A stretch of DNA of 64,000 bases from Bdellovibrionales bacterium RIFOXYD12_FULL_39_22 (GTDB lineage Bacteria > Bdellovibrionota > Bacteriovoracia > Bacteriovoracales > Bacteriovoracaceae): contig MEQL01000052.1 of the NCBI GenBank assembly GCA_001770205.1, positions 1 through 64,000 on the forward strand, written 5' to 3'. The position numbers were made by a program, and so were the translations under genes. The number at the start of each line of letters is the position of its first letter. Position 1 is the stretch's first letter. The notes beneath the pieces were generated by a model. That model was not told the origin of the DNA and made no database searches. It saw nothing but the letters and a program-made list of their open reading frames with translations. Shown here one piece after another: positions 27,966 to 37,326 of the stretch.

Positions 27966-28271
27966 ATGAAGAATTTTTTAATTATTGCAAACACCCTACT
28001 AGCACTATCAACAATTACCTCATGCGCTAATGCCGATAGGTTGACTGATACCGCTAGAGAGATAAAAATTGCAGAAAAACGCAGTATCAGCAACAGCTGC
28101 GAAGTAGTTGGCAGAGTTGAAGGAATCAATAAGGAGGGGTTGGTATCTCTGGCCCAAAATAGATTATTAAATCAGGCCGCCAAAATAGATGCTAACACTG
28201 TAACCATTGATGAGACAGTAACAAATGGCAAAGAACAAAAAGTCATGGGAACGGCATACATCTGTAGATAA
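27966..28271 (+). CDS. Small DUF4156-like lipoprotein
   Basis: 101 residues. Signal and lipobox ITSC (Cys at about residue 19). The mature part has CEVVGRVEG early and ends in a Cys, with an LLNQAAKIDANTVTID helix-strand pattern like the DUF4156/RcsF-type small lipoproteins. ATG follows AAGGAG. The function is unknown. It ends 12 bp from the convergent barrel gene. Confidence 0.6.
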   Translation: MKNFLIIANTLLALSTITSCANADRLTDTAREIKIAEKRSISNSCEVVGRVEGINKEGLVSLAQNRLLNQAAKIDANTVTIDETVTNGKEQKVMGTAYICR

Positions 28272-28283
28272 TGAATGTTATCC

Positions 28284-29327
28284 CTAAAAAGAAATACCTG
28301 CATTTAATAGATACCCAGATCCGGAAATATCTTGGACATCACCGGATCTGGAGAAAGAGAAATAGTTAACATCGAAAAAAATTGACTGAGAAAAGGCAGT
28401 AATAAATGCCCACTCTAATCTCAATTTTCCTCTTGTTTCACTACCAGAGAGAGTAACAGCATCCCCTCCTCCCTCTTCTAATTTGCCACTAGCTGAAAGA
28501 TCTAGCAAATACTCAAACATCAGTAAAATTCTAAAGCGATTAACTATCCAGCGATAAGAAATTCCCAGGCCACTATTTAAAACTGATTCCACTATGACGA
28601 TGGGAACGTCTTCCTCGATTTGTGTTACATAAGGAAAAGAGGAATAACCAAGAGACAAGTATGGATAAAAACCAACAATGCCAGCATCAACCCAGGCAAC
28701 TTCCGTTTTCAAATTGTAAGAAACAGGAAACTCTAATCCATCACTTGCGCTATAAGTGGCCACCGACATTCGATAAGTAAACGCAAGGTCTTCAATCTTC
28801 CATTTTTTCAAATTATGCAAATGAGTAAAATCGTAGTGAATCACCATAGAAGGAATAACTATTGAATTAGTTATAAACTCCTCATTAGTATCTTTTATTT
28901 GACTATACGAATAGCCAGAAGAAATTGCATGTCTATTGGGCCTTTTTTCTATCAGCGCAAAATTATTTTTCTGCGCTTCTGCTTCTGCCAATTTTTTTGC
29001 CTCACCCTCAACGCGCCGTTGTTCTTCCTTCGCAACATAATTTGTTAGTTCTTCATTACTCATCAGCTGTTCTGAAATAAAAATAACTAACGTCGTATTA
29101 ACTGGAACTGCACTCCAATCGGCCACTTGGGAATTTCTTTTTTTTATATCCTCACTTAATTGCATTTTGCTACTTTCATCTGCTGTGGCCACAAACTGGG
29201 CCACAATCTGTTCAAGACTCTCTACCTGTTGAGTAGTGTACTCAATTTTAAAAATCTTGGCCGCGAAACTACTATCATTGACAACTAGACACAAAAATAA
29301 AAAAACAATTCTCTTAAAACGCACCAT
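28284..29327 (-). CDS. Predicted outer-membrane barrel protein
   Basis: 347 residues from ATG 29327, which has GGAGG just upstream; an in-frame start at 29405 would overlap the preceding gene. Signal peptide (about 1-22). A helical, Glu/Lys-rich part (about 35-130) precedes a C-terminal region (about 150-347) of alternating strands with aromatic residues, ending in Phe. No family is recognised. It follows the 29392 gene closely and is likely cotranscribed with it. Confidence 0.5.
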   Translation of the reverse strand: MVRFKRIVFLFLCLVVNDSSFAAKIFKIEYTTQQVESLEQIVAQFVATADESSKMQLSEDIKKRNSQVADWSAVPVNTTLVIFISEQLMSNEELTNYVAKEEQRRVEGEAKKLAEAEAQKNNFALIEKRPNRHAISSGYSYSQIKDTNEEFITNSIVIPSMVIHYDFTHLHNLKKWKIEDLAFTYRMSVATYSASDGLEFPVSYNLKTEVAWVDAGIVGFYPYLSLGYSSFPYVTQIEEDVPIVIVESVLNSGLGISYRWIVNRFRILLMFEYLLDLSASGKLEEGGGDAVTLSGSETRGKLRLEWAFITAFSQSIFFDVNYFSFSRSGDVQDISGSGYLLNAGISF

Positions 29328-29391
29328 CACCCTCCAGCTAGCTACAACCACTATTATAATGCTTATTGCTATAGAGTAAAACAAAAACTTA

Positions 29392-30288
29392 TTACCCTTG
29401 CTCAACCATTATAATTATGCAATCACCCTCAACCGTTATGTTACTTAGTGCTGCTGTCGCAACATCATTTAGTAGTTTCTCTTTTATATTAAATATTCCG
29501 GCCTTGGCTTTCAATATTTGAATAACAAGCAAATTACTACTCTCATTAAAAGTTATCATCGCCTCTATTTGCAACCTCACACGAGAAATGGCAGTAAAAT
29601 AGGCCTTTCCTTTTTTAATATTAAGTGACAACTCCTTCATTTTTTCCACATTCCGTGCAAGGTCATGCCTGACAATCTCTACTGTTTGAGCAGTTCGCAA
29701 AGTCTCAAAGATTCGACGCAAAAGTTCTTCTCCTCGCCAATTTGGAGAAGAATTAAATTGCAATTCATTTACCGCCAGATTGCCCTCTTCTAAGCAAGAA
29801 AGTAAAATGCCTTCCAAGAGTTCTTCATTCCCTCTTTCTACCAGCTCTTTTCCCTTGCCTTTTTGATAACAGCCGCCCACTAAGGTATCTATCATAAAAA
29901 AGCTCTGATCAAATCTATCAACAATCATAGATAGATTTTCTATTTTTAACTCTTGCTCATCATTGAATAATAAAGAAAATCTTACCTCCGCCGATGATAG
30001 ATCATTAAAAAATTCCATCGTGTTTTTGTCCGAAAATAAATACTCTTCTCCTGTCTGCTGATTTTGCAAAATAAGTTTTTCCCACTGAAAAAGAATCAAT
30101 TTTCCAAAAAAATTCTGACTATCAATTACCAACTCATCTGTTAACAATTTAAAGCGGTCGGCCGTAATATATCCGCCATAATTATCATACCGCATATTAA
30201 AATTTTTTATTTCTCCTCCCCCAATTCTTTCTACTGCCATCAAGTTTATGGCCAACATCATAAGAATAATCACTCTCAATAATCCCAT
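29392..30288 (-). CDS. Exported protein of unknown function
   Basis: 298 residues from ATG 30288 (AAGGGAT upstream); a longer open frame from 30333 is possible. A hydrophobic signal segment (about 1-20) is followed by mixed strands and helices, with two Cys near residues 139 and 165. I see no known motif. It shares direction and tight spacing with the barrel gene downstream and may be its partner. Confidence 0.5.
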   Translation of the reverse strand: MGLLRVIILMMLAINLMAVERIGGGEIKNFNMRYDNYGGYITADRFKLLTDELVIDSQNFFGKLILFQWEKLILQNQQTGEEYLFSDKNTMEFFNDLSSAEVRFSLLFNDEQELKIENLSMIVDRFDQSFFMIDTLVGGCYQKGKGKELVERGNEELLEGILLSCLEEGNLAVNELQFNSSPNWRGEELLRRIFETLRTAQTVEIVRHDLARNVEKMKELSLNIKKGKAYFTAISRVRLQIEAMITFNESSNLLVIQILKAKAGIFNIKEKLLNDVATAALSNITVEGDCIIIMVEQG

Positions 30289-30466
30289 TGCAATATCCCT
30301 TTTAAGCGTTGATATATCCTCCTCTTCGGCCAATCAGATCAAGATCTTATTTTTGTTTAAACTAGTGAAACATTTTGCAAAGAGGAAATATCTGCCGATC
30401 TCCTCTACCTATGGCCTGTAGTATAATGACTAAGATGTGCCAATTAAAAAAAACAAGGAGACAAAG

Positions 30467-31303
30467 ATGAATCCTTTTTATCTATTTATTACCATATTTA
30501 TTACCTTTAATTCTTGGGCAAATATCGAAAATGGCCACACAATTGCCCCCACTTTTTTAGAGGAATGCTCCTCAACTAAAGAGTACATGACCACCTATAA
30601 CTTTCTAAAAGGCCATACTGAATTTAAAATTGCACCAATGGAGCAAACGCGTATTGCCGACATCATTTCTCAAAACTGTTCTGGTGCCTCACTTCGTTTC
30701 ATAAAAGTTACTAATTTATTAATTAAGGCCGGATTAGACACCAGCAACTCCATGAATAGTGCTTTAAAATTTATTGCCACAGATGATCAAACTACAGAAA
30801 CATTTATTAACATTTTTCGTGAAGCCTTTTTGGCAAAAGGCCTAGACCTTGACCTTTTAACTGCTCACAAACTAGCGATCTCACTCTCTTCTGAATTCAA
30901 TGGCCAACCAAAAAATGCTCAGGAAGATTTTTCTGCTCTGGTTAAATTTTGTGTATCAGAAGATGGAGTGAATCTGCCTCGGCCGACCTGTGCTCAATTT
31001 GCCGCACGCATAACAAAACTGGGAGAGCGCTTTGCAAATCCAGTGGCGAAGCCTTTTATCAATCTAGTCTATTTTCTTTCGGATAAAAAGAATGGCCCCC
31101 ATCGCCCAATGTTTGAAGCAATGAAGCTAGCAGAAAATATTATTAGCAATGGCCCAATGGCCTATGAAAATTTTTCACAAGCATATAAATTTGCCTCTGC
31201 TAAAAAAGGACTTGATCTACCTGATGATCAGGCACTATCCTTCGCCAGTAACATGGCCGCTCGAACCATTGCCAACAAAGATAAAAAAGAAAACATTAAG
31301 TAA
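30467..31303 (+). CDS. Exported helical protein of unknown function
   Basis: 278 residues from ATG 30467, which follows AAGGAG; the frame opens ten codons earlier without a ribosome binding site. Signal peptide (1-18, ending SWA). The rest is predicted helical, with four Cys (near residues 33, 66, 161, 175) that could form disulfides in the periplasm. No family recognised. It is separately transcribed from its minus-strand neighbours. Confidence 0.55.
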   Translation: MNPFYLFITIFITFNSWANIENGHTIAPTFLEECSSTKEYMTTYNFLKGHTEFKIAPMEQTRIADIISQNCSGASLRFIKVTNLLIKAGLDTSNSMNSALKFIATDDQTTETFINIFREAFLAKGLDLDLLTAHKLAISLSSEFNGQPKNAQEDFSALVKFCVSEDGVNLPRPTCAQFAARITKLGERFANPVAKPFINLVYFLSDKKNGPHRPMFEAMKLAENIISNGPMAYENFSQAYKFASAKKGLDLPDDQALSFASNMAARTIANKDKKENIK

Positions 31304-31310
31304 TTAAGAG

Positions 31311-32102
31311 CTAGAAAGAAAACGCTAACATTATCCCGGGAACTAATCCTCCCTGCCCATCATTTAGGAGTGTTGCAGAAGAGCTAATTGGCGCATATAT
31401 TCTTTTTTTATAGTTTTGATGTTCACCGGCCACAATTGACCAGCGAGTTGGAAAAAGAAGTGGAGTAAATGCCAAAATAGCGGCCGTAGCATCAATAAGT
31501 GCAGCAGCAGTTCCTTCCCTGGCATGTGAGGCCATGTAAATATTTGCGGCAGCATTAGTGATAACGGAAGTCCAAACTAGTCTTGTAGAAAAAGAGCTAG
31601 CTCGATTAATGGACTCTTCTGCTAATCTTTCTCTCAGTAGAATTTGTCTCCGACTCATTCCCTTTTTTTCTCCATCGGCATATGGAGCAATTGCCGCTAG
31701 GCCGTCACTATAGGGGGTGAAAAACTTATTCAATAAAAAAGTTGCGGCCAACCATCCTCCTCCCACCGCCATCCCTACTAGCGGACTGGCCTGATTTTCT
31801 GCTAACTTCTCATCCCAACCATCATCGGGTGATGGCGCCAAAGGATCGCTACTAGTTTCCGTGTTAACATTTTCGTAATGGCCAATTTGATAGATACCGG
31901 CAAGTAATGTTGCTGCAGCAGAAATTTGCAGTTCACGATAAAAAGCAAGGCCCTCTTTTTTTTCTTCCATTTTTAAACGCTCAGAGGCCAAAGGCACTAC
32001 TTCTAACTCTGGATAAGTAAGCTCATCTTTGGCATAAGATTTTGTTAGCAGCATTACCAAGCAAATTAGTGCAATATTAAAATAACGAATCTTGATTACC
32101 AT
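31311..32102 (-). CDS. Envelope protein of unknown function
   Basis: 263 residues from ATG 32102 (GGAGG at good spacing). Signal segment about 1-24. Hydrophobic segments near residues 57-75, 107-125 and 180-215 suggest either membrane helices or a helical membrane-associated protein, and the protein ends in Phe. No motif is recognised. Convergent with 30467 gene. Confidence 0.5.
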   Translation of the reverse strand: MVIKIRYFNIALICLVMLLTKSYAKDELTYPELEVVPLASERLKMEEKKEGLAFYRELQISAAATLLAGIYQIGHYENVNTETSSDPLAPSPDDGWDEKLAENQASPLVGMAVGGGWLAATFLLNKFFTPYSDGLAAIAPYADGEKKGMSRRQILLRERLAEESINRASSFSTRLVWTSVITNAAANIYMASHAREGTAAALIDATAAILAFTPLLFPTRWSIVAGEHQNYKKRIYAPISSSATLLNDGQGGLVPGIMLAFSF

Positions 32103-32223
32103 GGTGGCCTCCGAAAAAATTAGAGATAATAGCAATGATGTACTATGATAAATACTTTTTGCTCAATTTTGCAATTTAAACTACACTTAATCATCAAAAT
32201 TAATTTCAACCACTGGGGGCACT

Positions 32224-33297
32224 ATGTCTAACCAATTTCTTTTTTTAATTTTATTTTTTGTTTCCATAATTTTACCGAAAACGTTATTGGCACAATCAAC
32301 TGAACACGCCGGAACTATCGTAAAAGTTCAAGGTACTGTTGATGTGTACACCCACCCTAGCAAAAGTCCACAAGGAGTATCCCCTCGCATCCTTTATGAT
32401 AATGAATATTACACCACAATTCCTGCCAAACTTGGCCATAAGGTGGTAGCAGGAGACGTTATAAGAACTGGGAACGGAGCAAAAGCACGCATCGTTTATA
32501 AAAATGGAGATCAATTCAATGTAGGAGAAGGAACAGAATATCGCGTAACCGTTCTGCGCACCAACATAGAGGGAAAAGATAAGTCTGTTATAAATATGAT
32601 GCGTGGCCAACTGCGGGCCATCATCTCCAAAGAAGGGCCTAGGAACAACATGGAAGTAAAAACTCAAAACGCTTCTATGGGTGTAAGGGGTACCGATTTT
32701 TTTGTGGCCCAAAATGGAAATTTAGGGAAAGCAGAAGTTTCAGTACTTAGAGGAGAAGTGGAAGTAAAAATAGCTCCTCCCAAAGTTGAAACAACAAAAA
32801 AAGAAACCACTTCGTCTTTGGCAAAAGCAGAAGTAATCAGCGTTAAACCTGGTTTTTCGGCGCAATGGCAAGCTCCGGCCACTGAAGAAAAAAAATCAGA
32901 CAACAACAAAGCAACTACTTCTGCTCCAGAACCAATTAAGGCCAACACAATCGTTTTACAAAAAACAACACAAACTGATCTAATTAAAATACAGCAAAAT
33001 TCGGTTATTCCGCAAACGCAAGTTACTGAAGAAAAAATGTCAGCAACAGTGGCCAAAGAAATGGCCATTTTAGAAAAGGCAGCGGTCGAAACAACCATGA
33101 AAGATATCAAAGCGCATGACCCACAACTTTACGCCAAACTAGAAAAAAATAATGTAAGTAGTGTCTCTGCAATAAATAGTGAAGTTGTAAAAGAAGTTTT
33201 TCAAGAAGCACCAAAAGCGCCTGGAAAACCAGGCGCTGCCGCTTTGAATGATTTGGATGAGGACGCATACGAAAAATATTTTGCCCCAGAAGAATAA
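32224..33297 (+). CDS. Secreted FecR-domain protein
   Basis: 357 residues. Signal peptide 1-23 (ending LLAQ). Residues about 28-180 form a FecR domain: GTVDVY, GHKVVAGDVIRTG, GAKARIVYKNGDQ, MMRGQLRA, and NASMGVRGTDFF. The domain forms a beta structure found in sigma-regulators and in many free periplasmic proteins; here no sigma factor is nearby. The remainder is a low-complexity Lys/Ala/Thr/Glu-rich linker and tail. It may bind a surface polymer or scaffold, but this is speculation. Confidence 0.75.
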   Translation: MSNQFLFLILFFVSIILPKTLLAQSTEHAGTIVKVQGTVDVYTHPSKSPQGVSPRILYDNEYYTTIPAKLGHKVVAGDVIRTGNGAKARIVYKNGDQFNVGEGTEYRVTVLRTNIEGKDKSVINMMRGQLRAIISKEGPRNNMEVKTQNASMGVRGTDFFVAQNGNLGKAEVSVLRGEVEVKIAPPKVETTKKETTSSLAKAEVISVKPGFSAQWQAPATEEKKSDNNKATTSAPEPIKANTIVLQKTTQTDLIKIQQNSVIPQTQVTEEKMSATVAKEMAILEKAAVETTMKDIKAHDPQLYAKLEKNNVSSVSAINSEVVKEVFQEAPKAPGKPGAAALNDLDEDAYEKYFAPEE

Positions 33298-33316
33298 GCT
33301 TTCCTCTAGCTAGCAA

Positions 33317-33658
33317 CTATTTGCCACGTCCTCGACCACTACCATCACAATTTCCACTGCCTTTGCCTTGTCTTTTCATTTTCATTTTCATTTTCTGTCC
33401 CTGTCCATCCATTTTTGCATTGGCCGGACGGCCACGATATTTAGCACGATCTTCCGCACTCATTGCGGCAATCCGCACCTGCCATTCCGCTCGAAAGGCA
33501 TCTCTTTGCTCTGATGTGGCATCCCTCAAAGTTCCACGAATAGCATTCAATTCTTCCACTGTTTTAGAACTGTAGTCATAATCTACGGCCATCACTGATA
33601 GCGATAGTAGTGACACAAATAATGTTGATACAATTTTCTTTCCTAAACTGTTACTCAT
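33317..33658 (-). CDS. Small secreted DUF1104-like protein with basic tail
   Basis: 113 residues. Signal peptide 1-24 (ending SVMA). The mature part starts with SSKTVEEL and has the R-x-x-W-x-x-R-x-x-x-M pattern of DUF1104, a short helical periplasmic family. The C-terminal 35 residues are Lys, Gly, Met and Arg rich and include a KMKMKMK run encoded by a hexanucleotide repeat. The tail may bind nucleic acid or acidic polymers. Convergent to the FecR gene. Confidence 0.6.
   Translation of the reverse strand: MSNSLGKKIVSTLFVSLLSLSVMAVDYDYSSKTVEELNAIRGTLRDATSEQRDAFRAEWQVRIAAMSAEDRAKYRGRPANAKMDGQGQKMKMKMKRQGKGSGNCDGSGRGRGK
33373..33396. repeat. Hexanucleotide tandem repeat (TTTTCA)3-4
   Basis: Three exact TTTTCA units and a fourth with one change encode alternating Met-Lys in the minus-strand DUF1104-like gene. 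A six-base unit keeps the reading frame, so slippage would change tail length without switching the gene off. Confidence 0.7.
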
Positions 33659-33891
33659 AAAAAGACCTCCGTTGTTATGCCACCGCCTCTATTTTTTTTA
33701 CTGCGCTGGCAGATCTGTTTTTCATACAAACTAAACGCTCCAGAAGAGAAGATGGTTGCAAAAATCTTTTCGCCTTAAGTTTTATCAGTAAATTCATCCA
33801 CTTATTTACGACTAAAACGCTCTACCTCTGAGCATTTTTTTGACTCCTTAGATAAAAATGGTTCTAATGGAGTATAAAAGGAGAGCTCTTG

Positions 33892-35019
33892 ATGAAAAAT
33901 AGATTAGCGCTGTTACTACTGGCCACCTTTATATTTTACCGGCCACTTCTTTATGCTACCGACTGGATTGCAAAGGCCCATATCTTTGTGCCAACTGCCG
34001 GACTCGTAGAGACAATTCTCCCTCCCAATTTGCATAAAATATTTCCGGACAACAGTGAATCTTTAGATGGCACTCTAATCGCCCCCAGCGGTGATCAAGT
34101 TGACATATACTCCTATTTTATTGGTAACGCTGAAGAAAAAGAACTAATTTTAGAGGCCAGCGCAACAGCACCAAATGAGTCAGGGAAAGTGGCCATAACT
34201 TATGACATTCCAGATAATTTTCTATCCTATCGCTTTTCGCTACTAAATAATGGCGCGGCCGAACTTGATTCCCCAGGAATCATGGCAGAGGCCATTTTTC
34301 ATGGCAACTGGATACCTATCAGTCTCAATCAAAAAGTAACCTCGGCATTCTACAAAAAAATTCGACTAACCTTCCCCTCTTCTACTACTAATGGCATGGA
34401 AAAAAAATTATCTGCTACCGGCAACTATGAGGGAGAGGATTTTTCCACAACAATGATTTCTCTACCTTTATCTGGAGATAATGGCGAGATTGGCAATACC
34501 ATGGCCATATTTCCAGGAAGCGGTCTGATCATTGAAAAATTAATAGTGGGGCTAAGTGAAAAGTTTGCTGGACAATGGTATCTTCCTCAATTCGCTCTGT
34601 CTGGTAATGCTGATGGAGATCAATTTGAAATTCCCCTGGACAAAATTTTAAATTTCACCACTCTTATTATTAAACTCAGAGCTACAGATGAAAGGCCCTA
34701 TGAAATCACCAGTATTCAGGCCAAATGCAAATTAAAAAAAATTGCCTTTCTCGCACAAACTGGTGGTGATTATATCTTTACCGTAGGCAGTGGACAGCAA
34801 ATTAAATCCTCGCCCTTGCCTGTTAGCGCTACTGATAACCAAAATCTTCCAATAAAACAGATTCTCGGTCTAACTGATATTATAAAAAATCCCGCGCTTG
34901 ATAATGATAAAAAAACAGCTAGCGGATACTCCAAACTCGTAATATATTTAATTGTTACTTTTTTTGTCATAATGGTTGGCACATTGCTGGCCCGTTTTTT
35001 TTGGGCAATGAAAAAGTGA
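33892..35019 (+). CDS. Exported protein with C-terminal membrane anchor (DUF3999-like)
   Basis: 375 residues from ATG 33892 (AAGGAG upstream). Signal peptide about 1-23, a large periplasmic beta-rich part, and one membrane helix near residues 345-367 with a short cytoplasmic tail. The end of the periplasmic part (FLAQTGGDYIFTVGSG) resembles the DUF3999 family, which has the same layout; this match is tentative. Stop overlaps GTG of the PAP2 gene, so the two are coupled and may act together on membrane lipids or undecaprenyl carriers. Confidence 0.5.
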   Translation: MKNRLALLLLATFIFYRPLLYATDWIAKAHIFVPTAGLVETILPPNLHKIFPDNSESLDGTLIAPSGDQVDIYSYFIGNAEEKELILEASATAPNESGKVAITYDIPDNFLSYRFSLLNNGAAELDSPGIMAEAIFHGNWIPISLNQKVTSAFYKKIRLTFPSSTTNGMEKKLSATGNYEGEDFSTTMISLPLSGDNGEIGNTMAIFPGSGLIIEKLIVGLSEKFAGQWYLPQFALSGNADGDQFEIPLDKILNFTTLIIKLRATDERPYEITSIQAKCKLKKIAFLAQTGGDYIFTVGSGQQIKSSPLPVSATDNQNLPIKQILGLTDIIKNPALDNDKKTASGYSKLVIYLIVTFFVIMVGTLLARFFWAMKK

Positions 35020-35876
35020 AGAAAGAGTCGTCGCTCATCGTAATATATAATTTGGCCATATTTTTACTGGCCCTAATTTATTTTAAAGTTTTTGTTTATC
35101 TGTACTTTGTCCCGATTGCCATCTTTTCTACTATTTTTTTTCTCCACCCTAAAATAATAAAACAATCACCCTCTATTCAACTTCTTGTCCAAATGGCCAT
35201 GCTTTTCATTCTCGTTACAAACGACTACTATTTGGTTGGCCTGATCGATAAGCTAAGTGGTGGCCTCCCTAGACTAGATCACTTCTTTGCTAATTTCGAT
35301 AGCTGGCTATTTGGAGATCAATTTTCAATCCTTTTCGAGCAGCTACTTGCTAATCTTGGAAATCTTCTTTCCAAACTACTCAATGACTTACTTATAACCG
35401 TATATGTCTCTTACTTCCTGAATGCCTTTATTGTCGGAACAATCTGTTATCAATTTGCAGGCCTTGATCAGGCCAAAACTTTCTTTTTTTCGCTAATGCT
35501 TTTTTATATGATCAATTTTTTACTCTACCTATTGGTTCCAGTAACTGGCCCACAATTTTTTCTATCTGAAAGCTACCAAAACCAGCCACTTTTTTCCGCT
35601 TGGGGTAGACTCCTTTACTCTTGGGTTCGCGAAGGCCAGACAACTTTCATTGATGGATTTCCTAGTGGCCATTTTGGAGTAACCTTTTTACTTACCATCT
35701 GGTTGTTTAACTTAGGGCATCGAACAAAATATCTTTTTCTGGCCATCTCTTTACTTATGGCCGGAGCAACTATGGCATTACGCTTCCATTACTCACTTGA
35801 TCTTCTGGCCGCAGTTCCACTTGCAGCTATAAGCTTCTATCTTGGAAAGCGCTTTAAGACACTGTCAATTATTTAG
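35016..35876 (+). CDS. PAP2-superfamily membrane phosphatase/transferase
   Basis: 286 residues if it starts at GTG 35016, which overlaps the preceding stop (GTGA). Six or so membrane segments. The PAP2 active-site motifs are visible: FPSGH near residue 217 and R-x-H-x-x-x-D (ALRFHYSLD) near residue 259, in the PAP2_3/inositolphosphotransferase-like style. Members remove or transfer phosphate on lipids. The first motif (KxxxxxxRP) is not evident. Likely an inner-membrane lipid phosphatase. Confidence 0.75.
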   Translation: MKKESSLIVIYNLAIFLLALIYFKVFVYLYFVPIAIFSTIFFLHPKIIKQSPSIQLLVQMAMLFILVTNDYYLVGLIDKLSGGLPRLDHFFANFDSWLFGDQFSILFEQLLANLGNLLSKLLNDLLITVYVSYFLNAFIVGTICYQFAGLDQAKTFFFSLMLFYMINFLLYLLVPVTGPQFFLSESYQNQPLFSAWGRLLYSWVREGQTTFIDGFPSGHFGVTFLLTIWLFNLGHRTKYLFLAISLLMAGATMALRFHYSLDLLAAVPLAAISFYLGKRFKTLSII

Positions 35877-35995
35877 ACGGCCCAATAGTTTATATACAGT
35901 CAGGAAACAAAAACAACACAGTTAAAGCATAAAATCTTGGCAAACAAGTTGCAATGTATTGGCCAGGAGCTTTACAATTTTTTAGGGAGACAAAT

Positions 35996-36547
35996 ATGTT
36001 TACAAAAACCTCGATACCGCTTCTATTAATTACTCTAACCACTATGCTTCTTTCTTGTGGCCAGCCTCTTAATAAGATCAAATTGGATAAAAAACAGCAG
36101 GTCTCCAACAGTCAATCTGATGCTGGCCTGTTGCCCGCAGTTGCAGATTCAAGCTTTGATCCTTTTGATGCAACGGTTGCCTTAAACTACGAAGGTAAGT
36201 ATTACGGCTTCAATGCCTATAAGGGTGAAGATGAAATCTTCAAGCGCTGGGCCGATCAAGACAAACCATCGAATATAGTTACCGCGGCAACTTCTTACTG
36301 TGGAGATCTATCGAGTGATATTGTGGGCCCCTTAAGTGATACCAGTATAATCCGCTTTGATGCCAACGAAGTCGTGATGTTTCGTGAGACGGCCGGAACT
36401 CCCCAATACTGCTATGACAGTATTGGCTATGATACTTTCATGTCAATCATCATCTCTATTGGCGATGGAATCTTCTCTCTTCGCTGGTCACAACTAATAG
36501 AAGGGCCAACCCCAAGCACAAATGTAGAAGAAAGCACATGGATCTAG
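35996..36547 (+). CDS. Lipoprotein of unknown function
   Basis: 183 residues from ATG 35996 (AGGGAGAC upstream). The signal sequence ends in the lipobox LLSC (Cys at about residue 21). The mature part is acidic with three Cys and no recognised domain. It is probably translated alone. Confidence 0.6.
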   Translation: MFTKTSIPLLLITLTTMLLSCGQPLNKIKLDKKQQVSNSQSDAGLLPAVADSSFDPFDATVALNYEGKYYGFNAYKGEDEIFKRWADQDKPSNIVTAATSYCGDLSSDIVGPLSDTSIIRFDANEVVMFRETAGTPQYCYDSIGYDTFMSIIISIGDGIFSLRWSQLIEGPTPSTNVEESTWI

Positions 36548-36625
36548 ACAAAACAAAATGTCTAAAATTCTTGTCATAAAAAAGGCCAATTTTTTAAAAT
36601 TATCTTCCGACGATTTTATCAAGCT

Positions 36626-37249
36626 CTATTGCCAAGGCCGTTGATCACCCGAGCGGGCCAACAACACACGCGCCACCATAATATCAAGTGCTTTTTCTAA
36701 ATGTTTTTGAATGGTCTGGCCTTCAATAATTCCCAACATCCTAGCAATCGCTTCCAGGGTACAAACTGCCTCTGGATAAGGTTCGGTACGTAAACGATAT
36801 GCCGACAATGCTCCGCCTGGCGGCAATTTTACAGCAGGGAGAGAACGAAAAATCTCCTCTCGCTTTTTCATTTTAAATGCCTGCCGCCAACTTCCATCTG
36901 GAACAATTATCTGATACGGCCCGGGATTTTTTTGTAAGAAATTAGCATTAACTTCTTCAGCGTCTTGATAAGGAAAAAGAAATAATTGTCTATATCCAGG
37001 AAGCATTAGACTACTTAACGCCAACTCGTTACTACCTTTTTGTTCTCCCCTCAAGCGTATTTCCGAATTGGAAAGAAGAAGATGGGCCAATCTCGCAGTA
37101 TTATTTGATAAATTTGCCTCTCGCGCATGCATAATTATGGAAATACGCACCGAGGATGACATCGGAAGTAAATACTCACAAAAGCAAAAGCGATAATTAA
37201 CCTGACAACGTTTGCAACGATCAGAAGTGGAAGAGCGACGCTTACTCAT
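36626..37249 (-). CDS. DTW-domain tRNA-uridine aminocarboxypropyltransferase
   Basis: 207 residues from ATG 37249 (GGGAAAT upstream). The N-terminal CxxC...CxC cluster (CKRCQVNYRFCFC, near residues 12-24) likely binds zinc. The DTW-domain motif reads DGSW (normally DGTW) near residue 122, followed by RQAFKM and later YRLRTEP and TLEA. The family (TapT/TuaA, E. coli YfiP) transfers the aminocarboxypropyl group of SAM to a tRNA uridine (acp3U). Single gene, convergent with the lipoprotein. Confidence 0.85.
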   Translation of the reverse strand: MSKRRSSTSDRCKRCQVNYRFCFCEYLLPMSSSVRISIIMHAREANLSNNTARLAHLLLSNSEIRLRGEQKGSNELALSSLMLPGYRQLFLFPYQDAEEVNANFLQKNPGPYQIIVPDGSWRQAFKMKKREEIFRSLPAVKLPPGGALSAYRLRTEPYPEAVCTLEAIARMLGIIEGQTIQKHLEKALDIMVARVLLARSGDQRPWQ

Positions 37250-37326
37250 AATATTTCCCAAAAGTTGACTATCGTATATCAATCTGCAGACTGGCCGACC
37301 ACTAAATTTTGGTGGTATTATTAGCT

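Noticed and set aside
28315..28351. Perfect inverted repeat CCAGATCCGG/CCGGATCTGG
   Set aside because: It encodes the C-terminal residues of the minus-strand barrel gene and has no T-run, so it was not called as a terminator.
32296..33110. Minus-strand frames of 138 and 148 codons
   Set aside because: They lie opposite the FecR-domain gene and show composition typical of a reverse-strand shadow.
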